Both the position numbers and the translations under genes were made by a program. DNA of 64,000 nt, taken from positions 186,001 to 250,000 of the forward strand of contig NZ_NIWT01000006.1 in the NCBI RefSeq assembly GCF_002236115.1. The letters run 5' to 3'. The DNA is from Pseudomonas jessenii (GTDB taxonomy: Bacteria > Pseudomonadota > Gammaproteobacteria > Pseudomonadales > Pseudomonadaceae). The notes under the pieces are model-generated. The model ran no database searches. It saw only the letters and a list, made by a program, of their open reading frames with translations, and was not told the DNA's origin. Below are positions 41,073 through 49,829 of the stretch, one piece after another; positions within the stretch are counted from its first letter, which is position 1, and each line of letters opens with the position of its first letter.

Positions 41073-42368
41073 CTATCCTTGCGCGTGGCACCATTGCGCA
41101 GGGTCACTCGGGTGACCCTGCTGACGAATTGCGAAATACAGCGCTGGTGTGTCCTGCCCGCCACTGCTACCGACAGTGGAAATAGGCTCACCGGCTTTTA
41201 CAACGTCACCGGCAGACTTGAGCAGCGTCTGGTTGTGACCGTACAGACTCAAATAACCATTGCCGTGGTCGAGGATCACCAGCAGCCCGGCGCCGCGCAA
41301 CCAGTCGGCGAACACCACGCGACCACCGTGTACGGCACGCACCGCACTGCCGGCAGACGCGCCGATCATCACGCCATCCCACTTGGTCCGGGCATCGTCG
41401 CCTCGGCTTTCACCGTAGCGCGCCAGCAGTCGACCATCGACAGGCCAGGGAAGTTTGCCGCGGGTTGACGCAAACGGACCGCCAAAGGTTTCGCCGGAAC
41501 TGGAAACCAGTGCGCCAGGTGTCGATCTGACCGGTTTGCGTGGGGCATCGTCGCTGGCATCTGCCTGCGCCTGGGCCTCACGTAAACGCTTTTTTTCGGC
41601 TTCCTGCTGGGCAATCAGCGCTTTTTGTCGCGCTTCTTCTGCCTCACGGGCCTGGCGTGCCAGAGTTTCTTCAATGGTTTTAAGGACTTTAGACAGGTCT
41701 GCCTGATCCTGCTCGCGCGCCGCCAGTTTCTGATCGCGGGCCTTTACGTCGTCATTGAGCTTGGCCAGGACTTGCTGGCGCTCCTTGCGGACTTTCTCGA
41801 GCTCATCACGCTGGGTGTCGAGGCTGCTTTGCTGCACCAGCAGTTGCGCCTGCTGCATGGCGATGTCTTTCTCGACATTGGACAGTTGGCGCAGGGTTTC
41901 GTTGAAATTCTTCAACTGCTCCAGGCGAGCCTGGCTCAGGTAATCGTAATAGGTGAGGGTACGGGCAAATCTTTCAGGATTCTGCTGGTTGAGCAGCAGC
42001 TTGAGGTATTCCTGGCGACCGTTCTGATAGGCCGCCCGGGCCTGAATGGCGATCAGTCGTTGCTGTTCAATGCGCGCGCTCTGGAGTTTTTTTTTCTCTG
42101 CATCGAGTCGCTGCAGCTCGGCTTCGCTTTTCTTCAGCTCTTTTTGCAGGGCTTCGACCTGCTTCTCGAGCTTGCCCATTTCGGTTTCGGTGCCCTTGAG
42201 CTCTTTCTGCACACCGGACTTTTCTTCCTGCAGCTTGCCCAGCAGCTTCTTCAGCTCGGCAATGTCCTGACGCGTGGCGTCCAACTGTTGTTGGGTATCT
42301 GCGCGCTCGTCAGCAAAGGCCGGTTGGAGCAGGCATGTCAGAGCTAGGGCTATCAGGACGCGAAGCAT
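41073..42368 (-). CDS. envC: Murein hydrolase activator EnvC
   Basis: A 431-residue periplasmic protein: signal peptide VLIALALTCLLQPAFA, a long coiled coil (about residues 25-270; QQLDATRQDIAELKKLLGK onward) and a C-terminal LytM domain (GVMIGASAGSAVRAVHGGRV, ILDHGNGYLSLYGHN). The LytM zinc ligands are incomplete, as expected for an activator of amidases rather than an enzyme. It acts at the septum with FtsEX. ATG 42368 starts the signal peptide; the frame further upstream has no such feature. First gene of the envC-ctpA-deacetylase unit. Confidence 0.94.
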   Translation of the reverse strand: MLRVLIALALTCLLQPAFADERADTQQQLDATRQDIAELKKLLGKLQEEKSGVQKELKGTETEMGKLEKQVEALQKELKKSEAELQRLDAEKKKLQSARIEQQRLIAIQARAAYQNGRQEYLKLLLNQQNPERFARTLTYYDYLSQARLEQLKNFNETLRQLSNVEKDIAMQQAQLLVQQSSLDTQRDELEKVRKERQQVLAKLNDDVKARDQKLAAREQDQADLSKVLKTIEETLARQAREAEEARQKALIAQQEAEKKRLREAQAQADASDDAPRKPVRSTPGALVSSSGETFGGPFASTRGKLPWPVDGRLLARYGESRGDDARTKWDGVMIGASAGSAVRAVHGGRVVFADWLRGAGLLVILDHGNGYLSLYGHNQTLLKSAGDVVKAGEPISTVGSSGGQDTPALYFAIRQQGHPSDPAQWCHAQG

Positions 42369-42504
42369 AGGGGCGGGCGGCACCAGGGAAAGGGACGGCC
42401 TAGTATGCCCGCCATGGGCAGCAAAAAAAATGCCCATTTCTGACTGTGTGATGACTGGAGCGAGCGACAGACTGAATTCCATTTCGAAAACTCCATAAAC
42501 CATT

Positions 42505-42592
42505 GTGGGAGCGAGCTTGCTCGCGATGGCGTCCGATCATTCAACATAGATGTTGGCTGTCAGATTGCTATCGCGAGCAAGCTCGCTCCCAC
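42505..42592. repeat. REP doublet 3 (88 bp)
   Basis: Two inverted GTGGGAGCGAGCTTGCTCGC units around a ~40-nt spacer, between gpmI and envC. Confidence 0.9.
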
Positions 42593-42621
42593 AGGGTTTT
42601 TCAGTGTTCGGGATATCCCGG

Positions 42622-44151
42622 TTACACCAGAATCGAAGTCCCGGTCATTTCCTTGGGTTGCTCAAGGCCCAGCAACTTCAGCATGGTCGGCGCCACGTCC
42701 GCCAGCACGCCGCCTTCGCGCACCTTCAGGTCGCGCTTGCCGACATAGATGAACGGTACCGGCTCGGTGGTGTGCGCAGTGTGCGCCTGGCCGGTGGTTT
42801 CATCGGACATTTGCTCGACGTTGCCATGGTCAGCGGTGATCAAGGCTTCGCCGCCGACTTTTTCCAAGGCATCGACGATGCGACCCACGCACAGGTCCAG
42901 GCATTCAACGGCCTTGACCGCCGCTTCGAACACGCCGCTGTGGCCAACCATGTCGCCGTTGGCGTAGTTGACCACGATCACGTCGTAACGCTGGTTTTCG
43001 ATGGCGTCGACGATGCGGTCGGTGACTTCCGGTGCGCTCATTTCCGGCTGCAAGTCATAGGTGGCGACTTTTGGCGACGGAATCAGGATGCGTTCTTCGC
43101 CCGGGAACGGTTCTTCGCGGCCGCCGGAGAAGAAGAAGGTCACGTGGGCATATTTTTCGGTTTCGGCGATGCGCAGTTGGGTCTTGCCATTTTTCGCCAG
43201 GTAGTCGCCCAGCACGTTTTCCAGGCTGCCGGCGGCGAAGGCCGACGGGGCAGGAATGCTGGCGGCGTATTGGGTCAGCATGACGAAACCGGCCAGTTTC
43301 GGCTGGCGGGCACGCTCGAACTCACTGAAGTCGTCTTCGACGAACACGCGGGTCAGCTCGCGGGCACGGTCGGCGCGGAAGTTCATGAACACCACGGCAT
43401 CACCGTCTTCGACTTTTACCGGCTCACCGATGGAGGTGGCCTTGACGAATTCGTCGCTCTCGCCACGCTCGTATGCCGCCTGCAGGCCTTCCTGAGCGGT
43501 GGCGGCGTTGAATTCGCCCTGGCCATCGACAATCAGGTTGTAGGCCTGGGACACGCGGTCCCAACGGTTGTCGCGGTCCATGGCGTAGTAGCGGCCGATG
43601 ATGCTGGCGATCCGGCCTTTGCCCAGGGCCTGGAAGGTCGCGTCGAGCAGTTCGATCGACGACTGCGCGCTTTTCGGCGGAGTATCGCGGCCATCGAGGA
43701 AAGCGTGCAGGTAGATGTTTTGAGCGCCGCGCTTGAAGGCCAGTTCGGCCATGGCAACCAGGTGATCCTGGTGGCTGTGTACGCCGCCATCGGACAGCAG
43801 GCCCATGAAGTGCACGGCTTTGCCGGCGGCGACCGCTTTGTCCACGGCAGCGCAGATGGTCGGATTCTCGAAGAACTCGCCGTCGCGGATCGATTTGGTG
43901 ACGCGAGTGAAGTCCTGATACACCACGCGGCCGGCGCCCAGGTTCATGTGACCGACTTCGGAGTTGCCCATCTGGCCGTCCGGCAGGCCGACGTCCATGC
44001 CGCTGCCCGAGATCAGGCCGTTCGGCACGGTGGCCCACAGGCGGTCCAGTACGGGCTTCTTCGCGGCGAAGATAGCGTTGGATTCAGGGCTGTCACTGTG
44101 ACCGAAGCCGTCGAGAATCATCAGGACCAAAGGTTTAGGCGTGGTAGTCAT
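42622..44151 (-). CDS. gpmI: 2,3-bisphosphoglycerate-independent phosphoglycerate mutase
   Basis: A 509-residue enzyme interconverting 3- and 2-phosphoglycerate. LVLMILDGFGHSDSPESNAI starts the alkaline-phosphatase-like core with metal Asp; GLPDGQMGNSEVGHMNLGAG carries the phosphorylated Ser; ITADHGNVEQM gives the second metal site. Full length. ATG 44151 is chosen over the GTG three codons upstream. It is divergent from the rhodanese gene, with a 153-bp region between. Confidence 0.97.
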   Translation of the reverse strand: MTTTPKPLVLMILDGFGHSDSPESNAIFAAKKPVLDRLWATVPNGLISGSGMDVGLPDGQMGNSEVGHMNLGAGRVVYQDFTRVTKSIRDGEFFENPTICAAVDKAVAAGKAVHFMGLLSDGGVHSHQDHLVAMAELAFKRGAQNIYLHAFLDGRDTPPKSAQSSIELLDATFQALGKGRIASIIGRYYAMDRDNRWDRVSQAYNLIVDGQGEFNAATAQEGLQAAYERGESDEFVKATSIGEPVKVEDGDAVVFMNFRADRARELTRVFVEDDFSEFERARQPKLAGFVMLTQYAASIPAPSAFAAGSLENVLGDYLAKNGKTQLRIAETEKYAHVTFFFSGGREEPFPGEERILIPSPKVATYDLQPEMSAPEVTDRIVDAIENQRYDVIVVNYANGDMVGHSGVFEAAVKAVECLDLCVGRIVDALEKVGGEALITADHGNVEQMSDETTGQAHTAHTTEPVPFIYVGKRDLKVREGGVLADVAPTMLKLLGLEQPKEMTGTSILV

Positions 44152-44304
44152 GGAATCCACTCGTGGCTGAGATAAAAAGGAGCAATGGAAAAGGGAGTGG
44201 CAGTTTAAAGCGAAGTTCCGGCCGCGTCACCGCCGGACGGGGTTTGGCCCACCATAGTGGCTGTGTATACTGGCCGACATTTTAACGCCCTGGAACCTCC
44301 TTCG

Positions 44305-44718
44305 ATGGTTGCTAACCTGATTCAATTCGCCACTAACCACTACATTCTCGTCGGTATCTTCGTCGTACTGCTGGCGTTGCTGATTGCCTATCAAATGCAG
44401 GGCGGCGGCCGTAGCCTGAGCACCGGCGAACTGACCGGGCTGGTCAACAAGGACGCAGGCGTAGTGATCGACATTCGTCCGACCAAGGATTTCGCCGCCG
44501 GTCACATTGTCGGCGCGCTGAACATCCCTCAGGACAAACTGACCGCACGTGTAGGTGAGCTGGAAAAGCACAAGGCCAAGACCATCATCCTGGTCGACGC
44601 CATGGGCCAGACCGCCGGCACCCACGCCCGCGAATTGATGAAATCCGGCTTCACCGCCGCCAAGCTGTCCGGCGGTATCTCCAGCTGGAAAGCCGACAAT
44701 CTGCCGCTGGTGAAGTGA
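44305..44718 (+). CDS. Membrane-anchored rhodanese-like protein
   Basis: A 137-residue protein: one N-terminal membrane helix (YILVGIFVVLLALLIAYQM), then a single rhodanese domain with VVIDIRPTKDFAAGHIVGAL. The active-site Cys position is unusual: the loop reads ILVDAMGQTAGT and has no Cys, so it is probably not a sulfurtransferase. This Cys-less form is typical of the gene beside grxC-secB (YibN family). It precedes grxC by one base. Confidence 0.92.
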   Translation: MVANLIQFATNHYILVGIFVVLLALLIAYQMQGGGRSLSTGELTGLVNKDAGVVIDIRPTKDFAAGHIVGALNIPQDKLTARVGELEKHKAKTIILVDAMGQTAGTHARELMKSGFTAAKLSGGISSWKADNLPLVK

Positions 44719-44719
44719 T

Positions 44720-44974
44720 ATGAGTAGCGTCGTCGTCTATTCCAGCGATTACTGCCCTTACTGCTCGCGAGCCAAGTACCTGCTCGAGAACAAAGGTGTG
44801 GCCTTCGAAGAGATCAAGGTCGATGGCAAGCCGCAGGTGCGCGCTGCGATGGCCCAGAAGGCCGGGCGTACGTCCGTGCCGCAAATCTGGATCGGCAGCA
44901 CCCACGTGGGCGGTTGTGATGATCTGTTCGCCCTGGAGCGTGCCGGCAAGCTCGACGCGCTGCTCAGGGCCTGA
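44720..44974 (+). CDS. grxC: Glutaredoxin 3
   Basis: An 84-residue dithiol glutaredoxin: VVYSSDYCPYCSRAKYLLEN with the CPYC active site near residues 11-14, TSVPQIWIG with the cis-Pro, and HVGGCDDLFALE for glutathione binding. Cytoplasmic. It begins 1 bp after the rhodanese stop and lies 56 bp before secB, the usual order. Confidence 0.97.
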   Translation: MSSVVVYSSDYCPYCSRAKYLLENKGVAFEEIKVDGKPQVRAAMAQKAGRTSVPQIWIGSTHVGGCDDLFALERAGKLDALLRA

Positions 44975-45030
44975 CGGCAATACCCCAAACAAGCAAACCT
45001 AAAAGAACCCTGGATCAAGAAGGATCTGCG

Positions 45031-45516
45031 ATGACTGACCAACAGAACACTGCTGCGAACGAAGAAGAAACTGCACCGCAATTCTCCTTGCAGCGCATTT
45101 ATGTGCGTGACCTGTCCTTCGAAGCTCCGAAAAGCCCGGCGATCTTCCGCCAGCAGTGGGAGCCGAGCGTCGCTCTGGATCTGAACACCCGTCAGAAGAC
45201 GCTGGAAGCCGACTTCCACGAAGTCGTGCTGACCTTGTCGGTTACCGTGAAAAACGGTGACGAAGTGGCGTTCATCGCTGAAGTGCAACAGGCCGGGATC
45301 TTCCTGATCAAGAACCTGGATGACGCTTCGATGAGCCACACCCTGGGTGCGTTCTGCCCGAACATCCTGTTCCCGTACGCTCGCGAAACCCTGGATAGCC
45401 TGGTGACCCGCGGTTCGTTCCCGGCACTGATGCTGGCTCCGGTGAACTTCGATGCGCTGTATGCGCAAGAGCTGCAACGCATGCAGGCTGCTGGCGAGAC
45501 TCCGACCGTTCAGTAA
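45031..45516 (+). CDS. secB: Protein-export chaperone SecB
   Basis: A 161-residue tetrameric chaperone. FSLQRIYVRDLSFEAPKSPA is the family start, EVVLTLSVTVKN the central sheet, and GAFCPNILFPYARETLDSLV plus FPALMLAPVNFDALY the conserved C-terminal half. It delivers unfolded precursors to SecA. The purine-rich AAGGA lies upstream. A REP doublet follows. Confidence 0.98.
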   Translation: MTDQQNTAANEEETAPQFSLQRIYVRDLSFEAPKSPAIFRQQWEPSVALDLNTRQKTLEADFHEVVLTLSVTVKNGDEVAFIAEVQQAGIFLIKNLDDASMSHTLGAFCPNILFPYARETLDSLVTRGSFPALMLAPVNFDALYAQELQRMQAAGETPTVQ

Positions 45517-45531
45517 AAGCGTATCAATACT

Positions 45532-45619
45532 GTGGGAGCGAGCTTGCTCGCGATGAGGTCACCAGCTTCAACATCAATGTTGACTGATGCACCGCCATCG
45601 CGAGCAAGCTCGCTCCCAC
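45532..45619. repeat. REP doublet 4 (88 bp)
   Basis: Two inverted GTGGGAGCGAGCTTGCTCGC units around a ~40-nt spacer, between converging secB and trmL. Confidence 0.9.
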
Positions 45620-45632
45620 ATTTTTTTGGGGG

Positions 45633-46088
45633 TTACTTGAAGTCGTTCTGACGCCAGGCTTCGTAAACGGCCACCGCCACGGTATTGGACAGATTCAGGC
45701 TGCGGCAGCCCTCGCGCATCGGCAGGCGCAGGCGTTGCTCGCCGGGCAGGGCATCCAGCACTTCGGCGGGCAAGCCACGGCTTTCCGGGCCGAACAGGAA
45801 TGCGTCGCCCGGGGCGAAGCTGGCATCGTGGAACGGCCGCGAACCCTTGGTGGTGAAGGCGAACAGTCGTGGATGGCCGAGGCTCTCCAGGCAGCTGGCA
45901 AGGTCCGCGTGGCGTTGCAGGGTGGCATACTCGTGGTAATCGAGGCCGGCCCGGCGCAGGCGCTTGTCGTCCATCTCGAAGCCCAGCGGTTCGATCAAAT
46001 GCAGGTGGCAGCCACTGTTGGCGCACAGCCTGATAACGTTGCCGGTATTCGGCGGAATTTCTGGTTGGAAAAGGATGACGTGAAACAT
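45633..46088 (-). CDS. trmL: tRNA (cytidine(34)-2'-O)-methyltransferase
   Basis: A 151-residue SPOUT methyltransferase: FHVILFQPEIPPNTGNVIRL is the family start, LFGPESRGLPAEVL the SAM-binding knot, and RSLNLSNTVAVAVYEAWRQ the conserved end. It methylates the wobble base of tRNA-Leu. The initiation codon overlaps that of the divergent gene: the same CATG (46086-46089) supplies ATG on both strands. GGAG sits 7 bp upstream on this strand. Confidence 0.96.
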   Translation of the reverse strand: MFHVILFQPEIPPNTGNVIRLCANSGCHLHLIEPLGFEMDDKRLRRAGLDYHEYATLQRHADLASCLESLGHPRLFAFTTKGSRPFHDASFAPGDAFLFGPESRGLPAEVLDALPGEQRLRLPMREGCRSLNLSNTVAVAVYEAWRQNDFK

Positions 46089-46527
46089 GCACGGCTCCGA
46101 AGGCAAAGATGACGCGCATTCTACGCCGCCAGAAGGCGTGCGTTCGAAACTATTCCTGCGGGTAATGGGCTCGCTGGCGATTGTCGGGGTGATGGTCGGG
46201 ATGATGATCGGTCGCCTGACCACGCCAGACCCCAGTCAGTTGCAGCAGGTGGAAGTGACGAACGACGGGCTGGTGGTGTGGTTCAACAATGAACCCAAGA
46301 CCCACGGCGAAATTGTGGACGGCAGTGTCGCGCTGCTGTTTGGCGCCGAGGGCAAGGCGCATAAAGGTCAGCTCAAGCTCGGCGGCAAGGACGTGAACTG
46401 GCGGGTACGTTTGAGCGATGGGGGGTTGTTGCTGACACTGGTAGCGGCCCGGCCCCTGCGGGGCGAATGGGTCGGTAGCGAGGTTGATGACCGCTGGCGG
46501 CTGGAGATCCATCTCCGGGAGCAATAA
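46087..46527 (+). CDS. Membrane-anchored small conserved protein
   Basis: A 146-residue protein: charged start, one hydrophobic segment (LFLRVMGSLAIVGVMVGMMI, about 23-42), then a beta-rich periplasmic domain (VTNDGLVVWFNNEPK, VALLFGAEGKAHKGQLKLGG) with an end RWRLEIHLRE. No family I can name with certainty; pseudomonads have such a gene between trmL and ntrC. Its start shares the CATG with trmL. A tandem repeat region begins right after the stop. Confidence 0.75.
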   Translation: MHGSEGKDDAHSTPPEGVRSKLFLRVMGSLAIVGVMVGMMIGRLTTPDPSQLQQVEVTNDGLVVWFNNEPKTHGEIVDGSVALLFGAEGKAHKGQLKLGGKDVNWRVRLSDGGLLLTLVAARPLRGEWVGSEVDDRWRLEIHLREQ

Positions 46528-46735
46528 AAGAGGGAATCCCCGGCCTGCCTGTACCAAGGTTCCCGAAACGGGAGGCTCGTCGCGAGTGCGGTGTGAGCCT
46601 GGTGTAAAGAAGGAACCCCTGACCTGCCTGTATCAAGGGCCCCAAAACGGCTGGGCTCGTCGCGGGTGCGGTGTGAGCCCGATGTAAAGAGGGGAATCCC
46701 CGGCCTGCCTGTACCAAGGTCCCCGAAACCGGGTA
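46527..46735. repeat. Imperfect tandem repeat, period about 80 bp, 2.6 copies
   Basis: The block CCTGCCTGTAYCAAGG recurs at 46544, 46623 and 46704, with GGCTCGTCGCGRGTGCGGTG and TGAGCCYGRTGTAAAGA between. The copies differ at several places, so the repeat is not recent. Confidence 0.85.
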
Positions 46736-46820
46736 GGTGAACTGATTCACTTGAAAGGGTTATTGCAGGGGGCATGCCAGGTTTTAACAGCTTGGAACAA
46801 AAAATCGCTTTGAAGCGCTG

Positions 46821-46851
46821 AAAGCCCCGAGATCCGGGGCTTTTGTGTTTT
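46821..46851. terminator. Hairpin terminator
   Basis: AAAGCCCCG-AGATC-CGGGGCTTT stem followed by TGTGTTTTT on the plus strand. Most likely ends the transcript of the small membrane protein gene. Confidence 0.75.
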
Positions 46852-46956
46852 TGGGTGGCGGGTAGTATCGGGTTTTATGGCGAGGTTTCAGGACAGTGGT
46901 TGTGCGCGATTGCGGTTCACGGTGCATTGCGGCGGTGCACTGATAACCCAAAAAGC

Positions 46957-47049
46957 ATCGCGAGCAAGCTCGCTCCCACAGGGTTCGATGGTGTCTGCAC
47001 GATCGTGAAAACACCGAAAATCCACTGTAGGAGCGAGCTTGCTCGCGAT
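46957..47049. repeat. Two single REP units facing apart
   Basis: REP units at 46957-46979 and 47027-47049 are in the opposite orientation to those in the 88-bp doublets (heads outward), separated by 47 bp. Confidence 0.85.
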
Positions 47050-47083
47050 TGGGCCTAAAGATCAGCGAAGTACTAAAGGCTGT

Positions 47084-48520
47084 TTAGCCCTCATCCCCCT
47101 CATCATCATCCCCGCCATCAACCTTCATCCCCAATTCCTTGATCTTGCGAGTCAGGGTGTTGCGTCCCCAACCCAGCAAGACGGCGGCATCACGGCGGCG
47201 ACCGGCGGTGTGCTTGAGGGCGGTCTCGATCATAATCCGCTCGAAGGCCGGTACGGCGCTGTCGAGCAGGCTTGACTGACCACGGGCCAGCGCCTGGTCG
47301 GCCCACTGGCGCAGGGCCTGTTCCCAGTTGGTCACGGGCGCCGAGTCCTGAGGCAGGCTCAGCAGCTCCGGCGGCAGGTCACCGATGTGCACTTCGCGTC
47401 CCGAAGCCATCACCGTGATCCAGCGGCAGGTATTCTCCAACTGCCGCACGTTGCCGGGCCATGGCAAGTTCTTCAGGTATTCCTCGGTTTCGCTTTTCAG
47501 CAGCTTCGGTTCGACTGCCAGTTCCTGGGCAGCGCGGCCGAGGAAGTGCTTGGCCAGGGTCGGGATATCTTCGCGGCGATCCGACAGGCGCGGGATATGG
47601 ATGCGGATCACGTTGAGGCGATGGAACAAGTCCTCACGGAATTTCCCGGCATGCACCAGGGTTTCCAGATTCTGGTGAGTCGCGGCGATGATGCGCACAT
47701 CGACCTTCACCGGCACGTGACCGCCGACGCGGTAGAACTCGCCGTCGGCCAGTACCCGTAGCAAGCGGGTCTGGGTGTCAGCGGGCATGTCACCGATTTC
47801 GTCGAGGAACAGCGTACCGCCGTCGGCTTGCTCGAAACGCCCGCGACGCAGGTTGGCCGCGCCCGTGAACGCGCCTTTCTCGTGGCCGAACAGTTCGGAT
47901 TCCATCAGGTCTTTGGGGATCGCCGCCATGTTCAGCGCAATGAACGGCGAAGCGGCGCGCGGGCTGTGGCGATGCAGCGCGTGGGCCACCAGTTCTTTAC
48001 CGGTACCCGATTCACCATTGATCAGCACGGTGATGTTGGAGTGGCTCAAGCGTCCGATGGCGCGAAACACTTCCTGCATCGCCGGCGCTTCGCCGATGAT
48101 TTCCGGGGTGCGGGTCAGGGTCGGGGCAACTTCCAGGCCTTGTTGTTCCTGAGCGTGCTGGTTGGCGCGCTTGACCAGGGAAACCGCTTCATCAACGTCG
48201 AACGGCTTGGGCAGGTACTCGAAGGCGCCGCCCTGATAGGACGCGACAGCGCTGTCCAGATCGGAGTGCGCGGTCATGATGATCACTGGCAGCCGCGGGT
48301 GCTGTTCGCGAATCCGCGCCAGAAGCTCCAGACCGCTGGCGCCGGGCATGCGGATGTCGGAAATGATCACGTCCGGCTGCTGGCGCGCCAGACGGCTCAT
48401 CACGCCATCGGCGCTGTCGAAGCTTTGCGTGGTCATGCCTTCCTGTTGCAAGGCTTTTTCCAGGACCCAACGGATAGAACGGTCGTCATCGACGATCCAC
48501 ACGGTTTCACTACGGCTCAT
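47084..48520 (-). CDS. ntrC: Nitrogen regulation response regulator NtrC (NR(I))
   Basis: A 478-residue sigma-54 activator: receiver domain (VWIVDDDRSIRWVLEKAL, phospho-Asp in IISDIRMPG), AAA+ domain with Walker A GESGTGKE, the GAFTGA sigma-54 contact loop and GTLFLDEIGDMP, and a C-terminal Fis-type HTH (GRRRDAAVLLGWGRNTLTRK). Phosphorylated by NtrB under nitrogen limitation, it switches on genes such as glnA, and perhaps gabP here. It overlaps the ntrB stop by 4 bp. Confidence 0.98.
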   Translation of the reverse strand: MSRSETVWIVDDDRSIRWVLEKALQQEGMTTQSFDSADGVMSRLARQQPDVIISDIRMPGASGLELLARIREQHPRLPVIIMTAHSDLDSAVASYQGGAFEYLPKPFDVDEAVSLVKRANQHAQEQQGLEVAPTLTRTPEIIGEAPAMQEVFRAIGRLSHSNITVLINGESGTGKELVAHALHRHSPRAASPFIALNMAAIPKDLMESELFGHEKGAFTGAANLRRGRFEQADGGTLFLDEIGDMPADTQTRLLRVLADGEFYRVGGHVPVKVDVRIIAATHQNLETLVHAGKFREDLFHRLNVIRIHIPRLSDRREDIPTLAKHFLGRAAQELAVEPKLLKSETEEYLKNLPWPGNVRQLENTCRWITVMASGREVHIGDLPPELLSLPQDSAPVTNWEQALRQWADQALARGQSSLLDSAVPAFERIMIETALKHTAGRRRDAAVLLGWGRNTLTRKIKELGMKVDGGDDDEGDEG

Positions 48521-49602
48521 GTCGATGTGGCTCCTTGTTCCAGTGGCAGAAAGATCGAGAAGGTGGTGTGGCCGGGGTGGCTGTCACATTCGATCAGGCC
48601 CTGGTGCTGGCTGATGATGTTCTGGGTAATGGCCAGGCCCAGCCCGGTACCGTCCGGGCGACCGCTGACCATGGGGAAGAAAATGGTTTCCTGAAGTTCT
48701 GCCGGGATGCCCGGACCGTTGTCGATGATTTCGATCTTGGTCACCAGACGATGGCGTACGTGGCCGATGGTGAACTGGCGCATGGCGCGGGTGCGCAGGC
48801 TGATGCGCCCCAGGCGCAGTTCGTTCTGGCTGCTGATGGCCTGCATCGCATTGCGCACGATGTTCAGCACGGCCTGAATCATTTGTTCGCGATCGATCAG
48901 GACGTCGGGGATGCTTGGATCGTAGTCGCGCACCAAGGTGATGCAGCCCTGGCTTTCAGCCTCCACCAGATGGCAGACACGCTCAAGTACTTCATGGACA
49001 TTGCACATGGCCAGCGACGGCAGCTTGTTGGAGCCGAGCATGCGATCCACCAGATTACGCAGGCGGTCGGCTTCTTCGATGATGACGTTGGTGTAGTCGC
49101 GCAGGCTCTCTTCCGGCAGTTCCCGGGCCAGCAATTGTGCCGCGCCGCGAATCCCGCCCAAGGGGTTCTTGATTTCATGGGCAAGGCCGCGCACCAGCAT
49201 CTTGCTGGTTTCCTGTTTCGACAGTTGTGCTTCTTCTTTGGTGATCCGCAGCAGGCGGTCACGGGGGTGGACTTCGAGCAGCAGCATCGTGTCGCCGTTG
49301 CTCAGAATCGGTGTTACCGCGTAGTCGACGGTCAGGGTCTGGCCGGTGAGGGCGGTGAGCATGGCTTCGCGCTTGGTGAACGGGTGCGCCTGCTCGACGG
49401 CCTGGCGCAACGAGTTCAGCGCTTCGGTCGATTCGGTAAACAACTCACTGATGAACTGCCCATGGCTGCGCTGACCGCTGATGGCCAGCAGCATCTCTGC
49501 CGCCGGGTTCATGTACTCGAGGCGCAGTTCGGCGTCGAGAAGGATGGTGGCAGTGGTGAGGTTGTCGAGTAGCAAACGGTGGAGTGCGTCGCTAATGGTC
49601 AT
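48517..49602 (-). CDS. ntrB: Nitrogen regulation sensor kinase NtrB (NR(II))
   Basis: A 361-residue cytoplasmic histidine kinase: an N-terminal PAS domain (TATILLDAELRLEYMNPAAE), the H-box GLAHEIKNPLGGIRGAAQLL, and an ATPase domain with N, G1 and G2 boxes (NIVRNAMQAI, IDNGPGIPAE, GTGLGLAITQNI). There are no membrane helices, so it senses through PII and glutamine. ATG 49602 begins the PAS domain. It forms a two-gene unit with ntrC. Confidence 0.97.
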   Translation of the reverse strand: MTISDALHRLLLDNLTTATILLDAELRLEYMNPAAEMLLAISGQRSHGQFISELFTESTEALNSLRQAVEQAHPFTKREAMLTALTGQTLTVDYAVTPILSNGDTMLLLEVHPRDRLLRITKEEAQLSKQETSKMLVRGLAHEIKNPLGGIRGAAQLLARELPEESLRDYTNVIIEEADRLRNLVDRMLGSNKLPSLAMCNVHEVLERVCHLVEAESQGCITLVRDYDPSIPDVLIDREQMIQAVLNIVRNAMQAISSQNELRLGRISLRTRAMRQFTIGHVRHRLVTKIEIIDNGPGIPAELQETIFFPMVSGRPDGTGLGLAITQNIISQHQGLIECDSHPGHTTFSIFLPLEQGATST

Positions 49603-49829
49603 CGGGACCTCTTTTAGGGCAGAGCGTGCGTAAAAAAATGCTGATACGGGCAAAATGCAAAAACCAAACCAAGGCTCCGAAAAGAAGCGTTCAGCGCCTG
49701 AAACAGGCGTTTGACGCTCGTTTACGTGGCGTTCTGCCAGCTATCGCGGGTACTTTCGAACCAAAATGGGTTGGGGTGTGAGTACGGTGCAAACAATTGC
49801 ACCAATATAGTGCGCAAGCCTGAACGAGG

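Larger units (their letters stand above)
46527..47083. other. Repeat-rich intergenic region between the small protein gene and ntrC
   Basis: No gene. It holds an 80-bp tandem repeat, a terminator hairpin and two outward-facing single REP units. Open frames across the tandem repeat on the minus strand simply echo the repeat and are not taken as genes. Confidence 0.6.

Noticed and set aside
46368..46775. Repetitive minus-strand frames with the motif GTGRPGIP
   Set aside because: They come from the 80-bp tandem repeat read in several frames; no start signal or family match.
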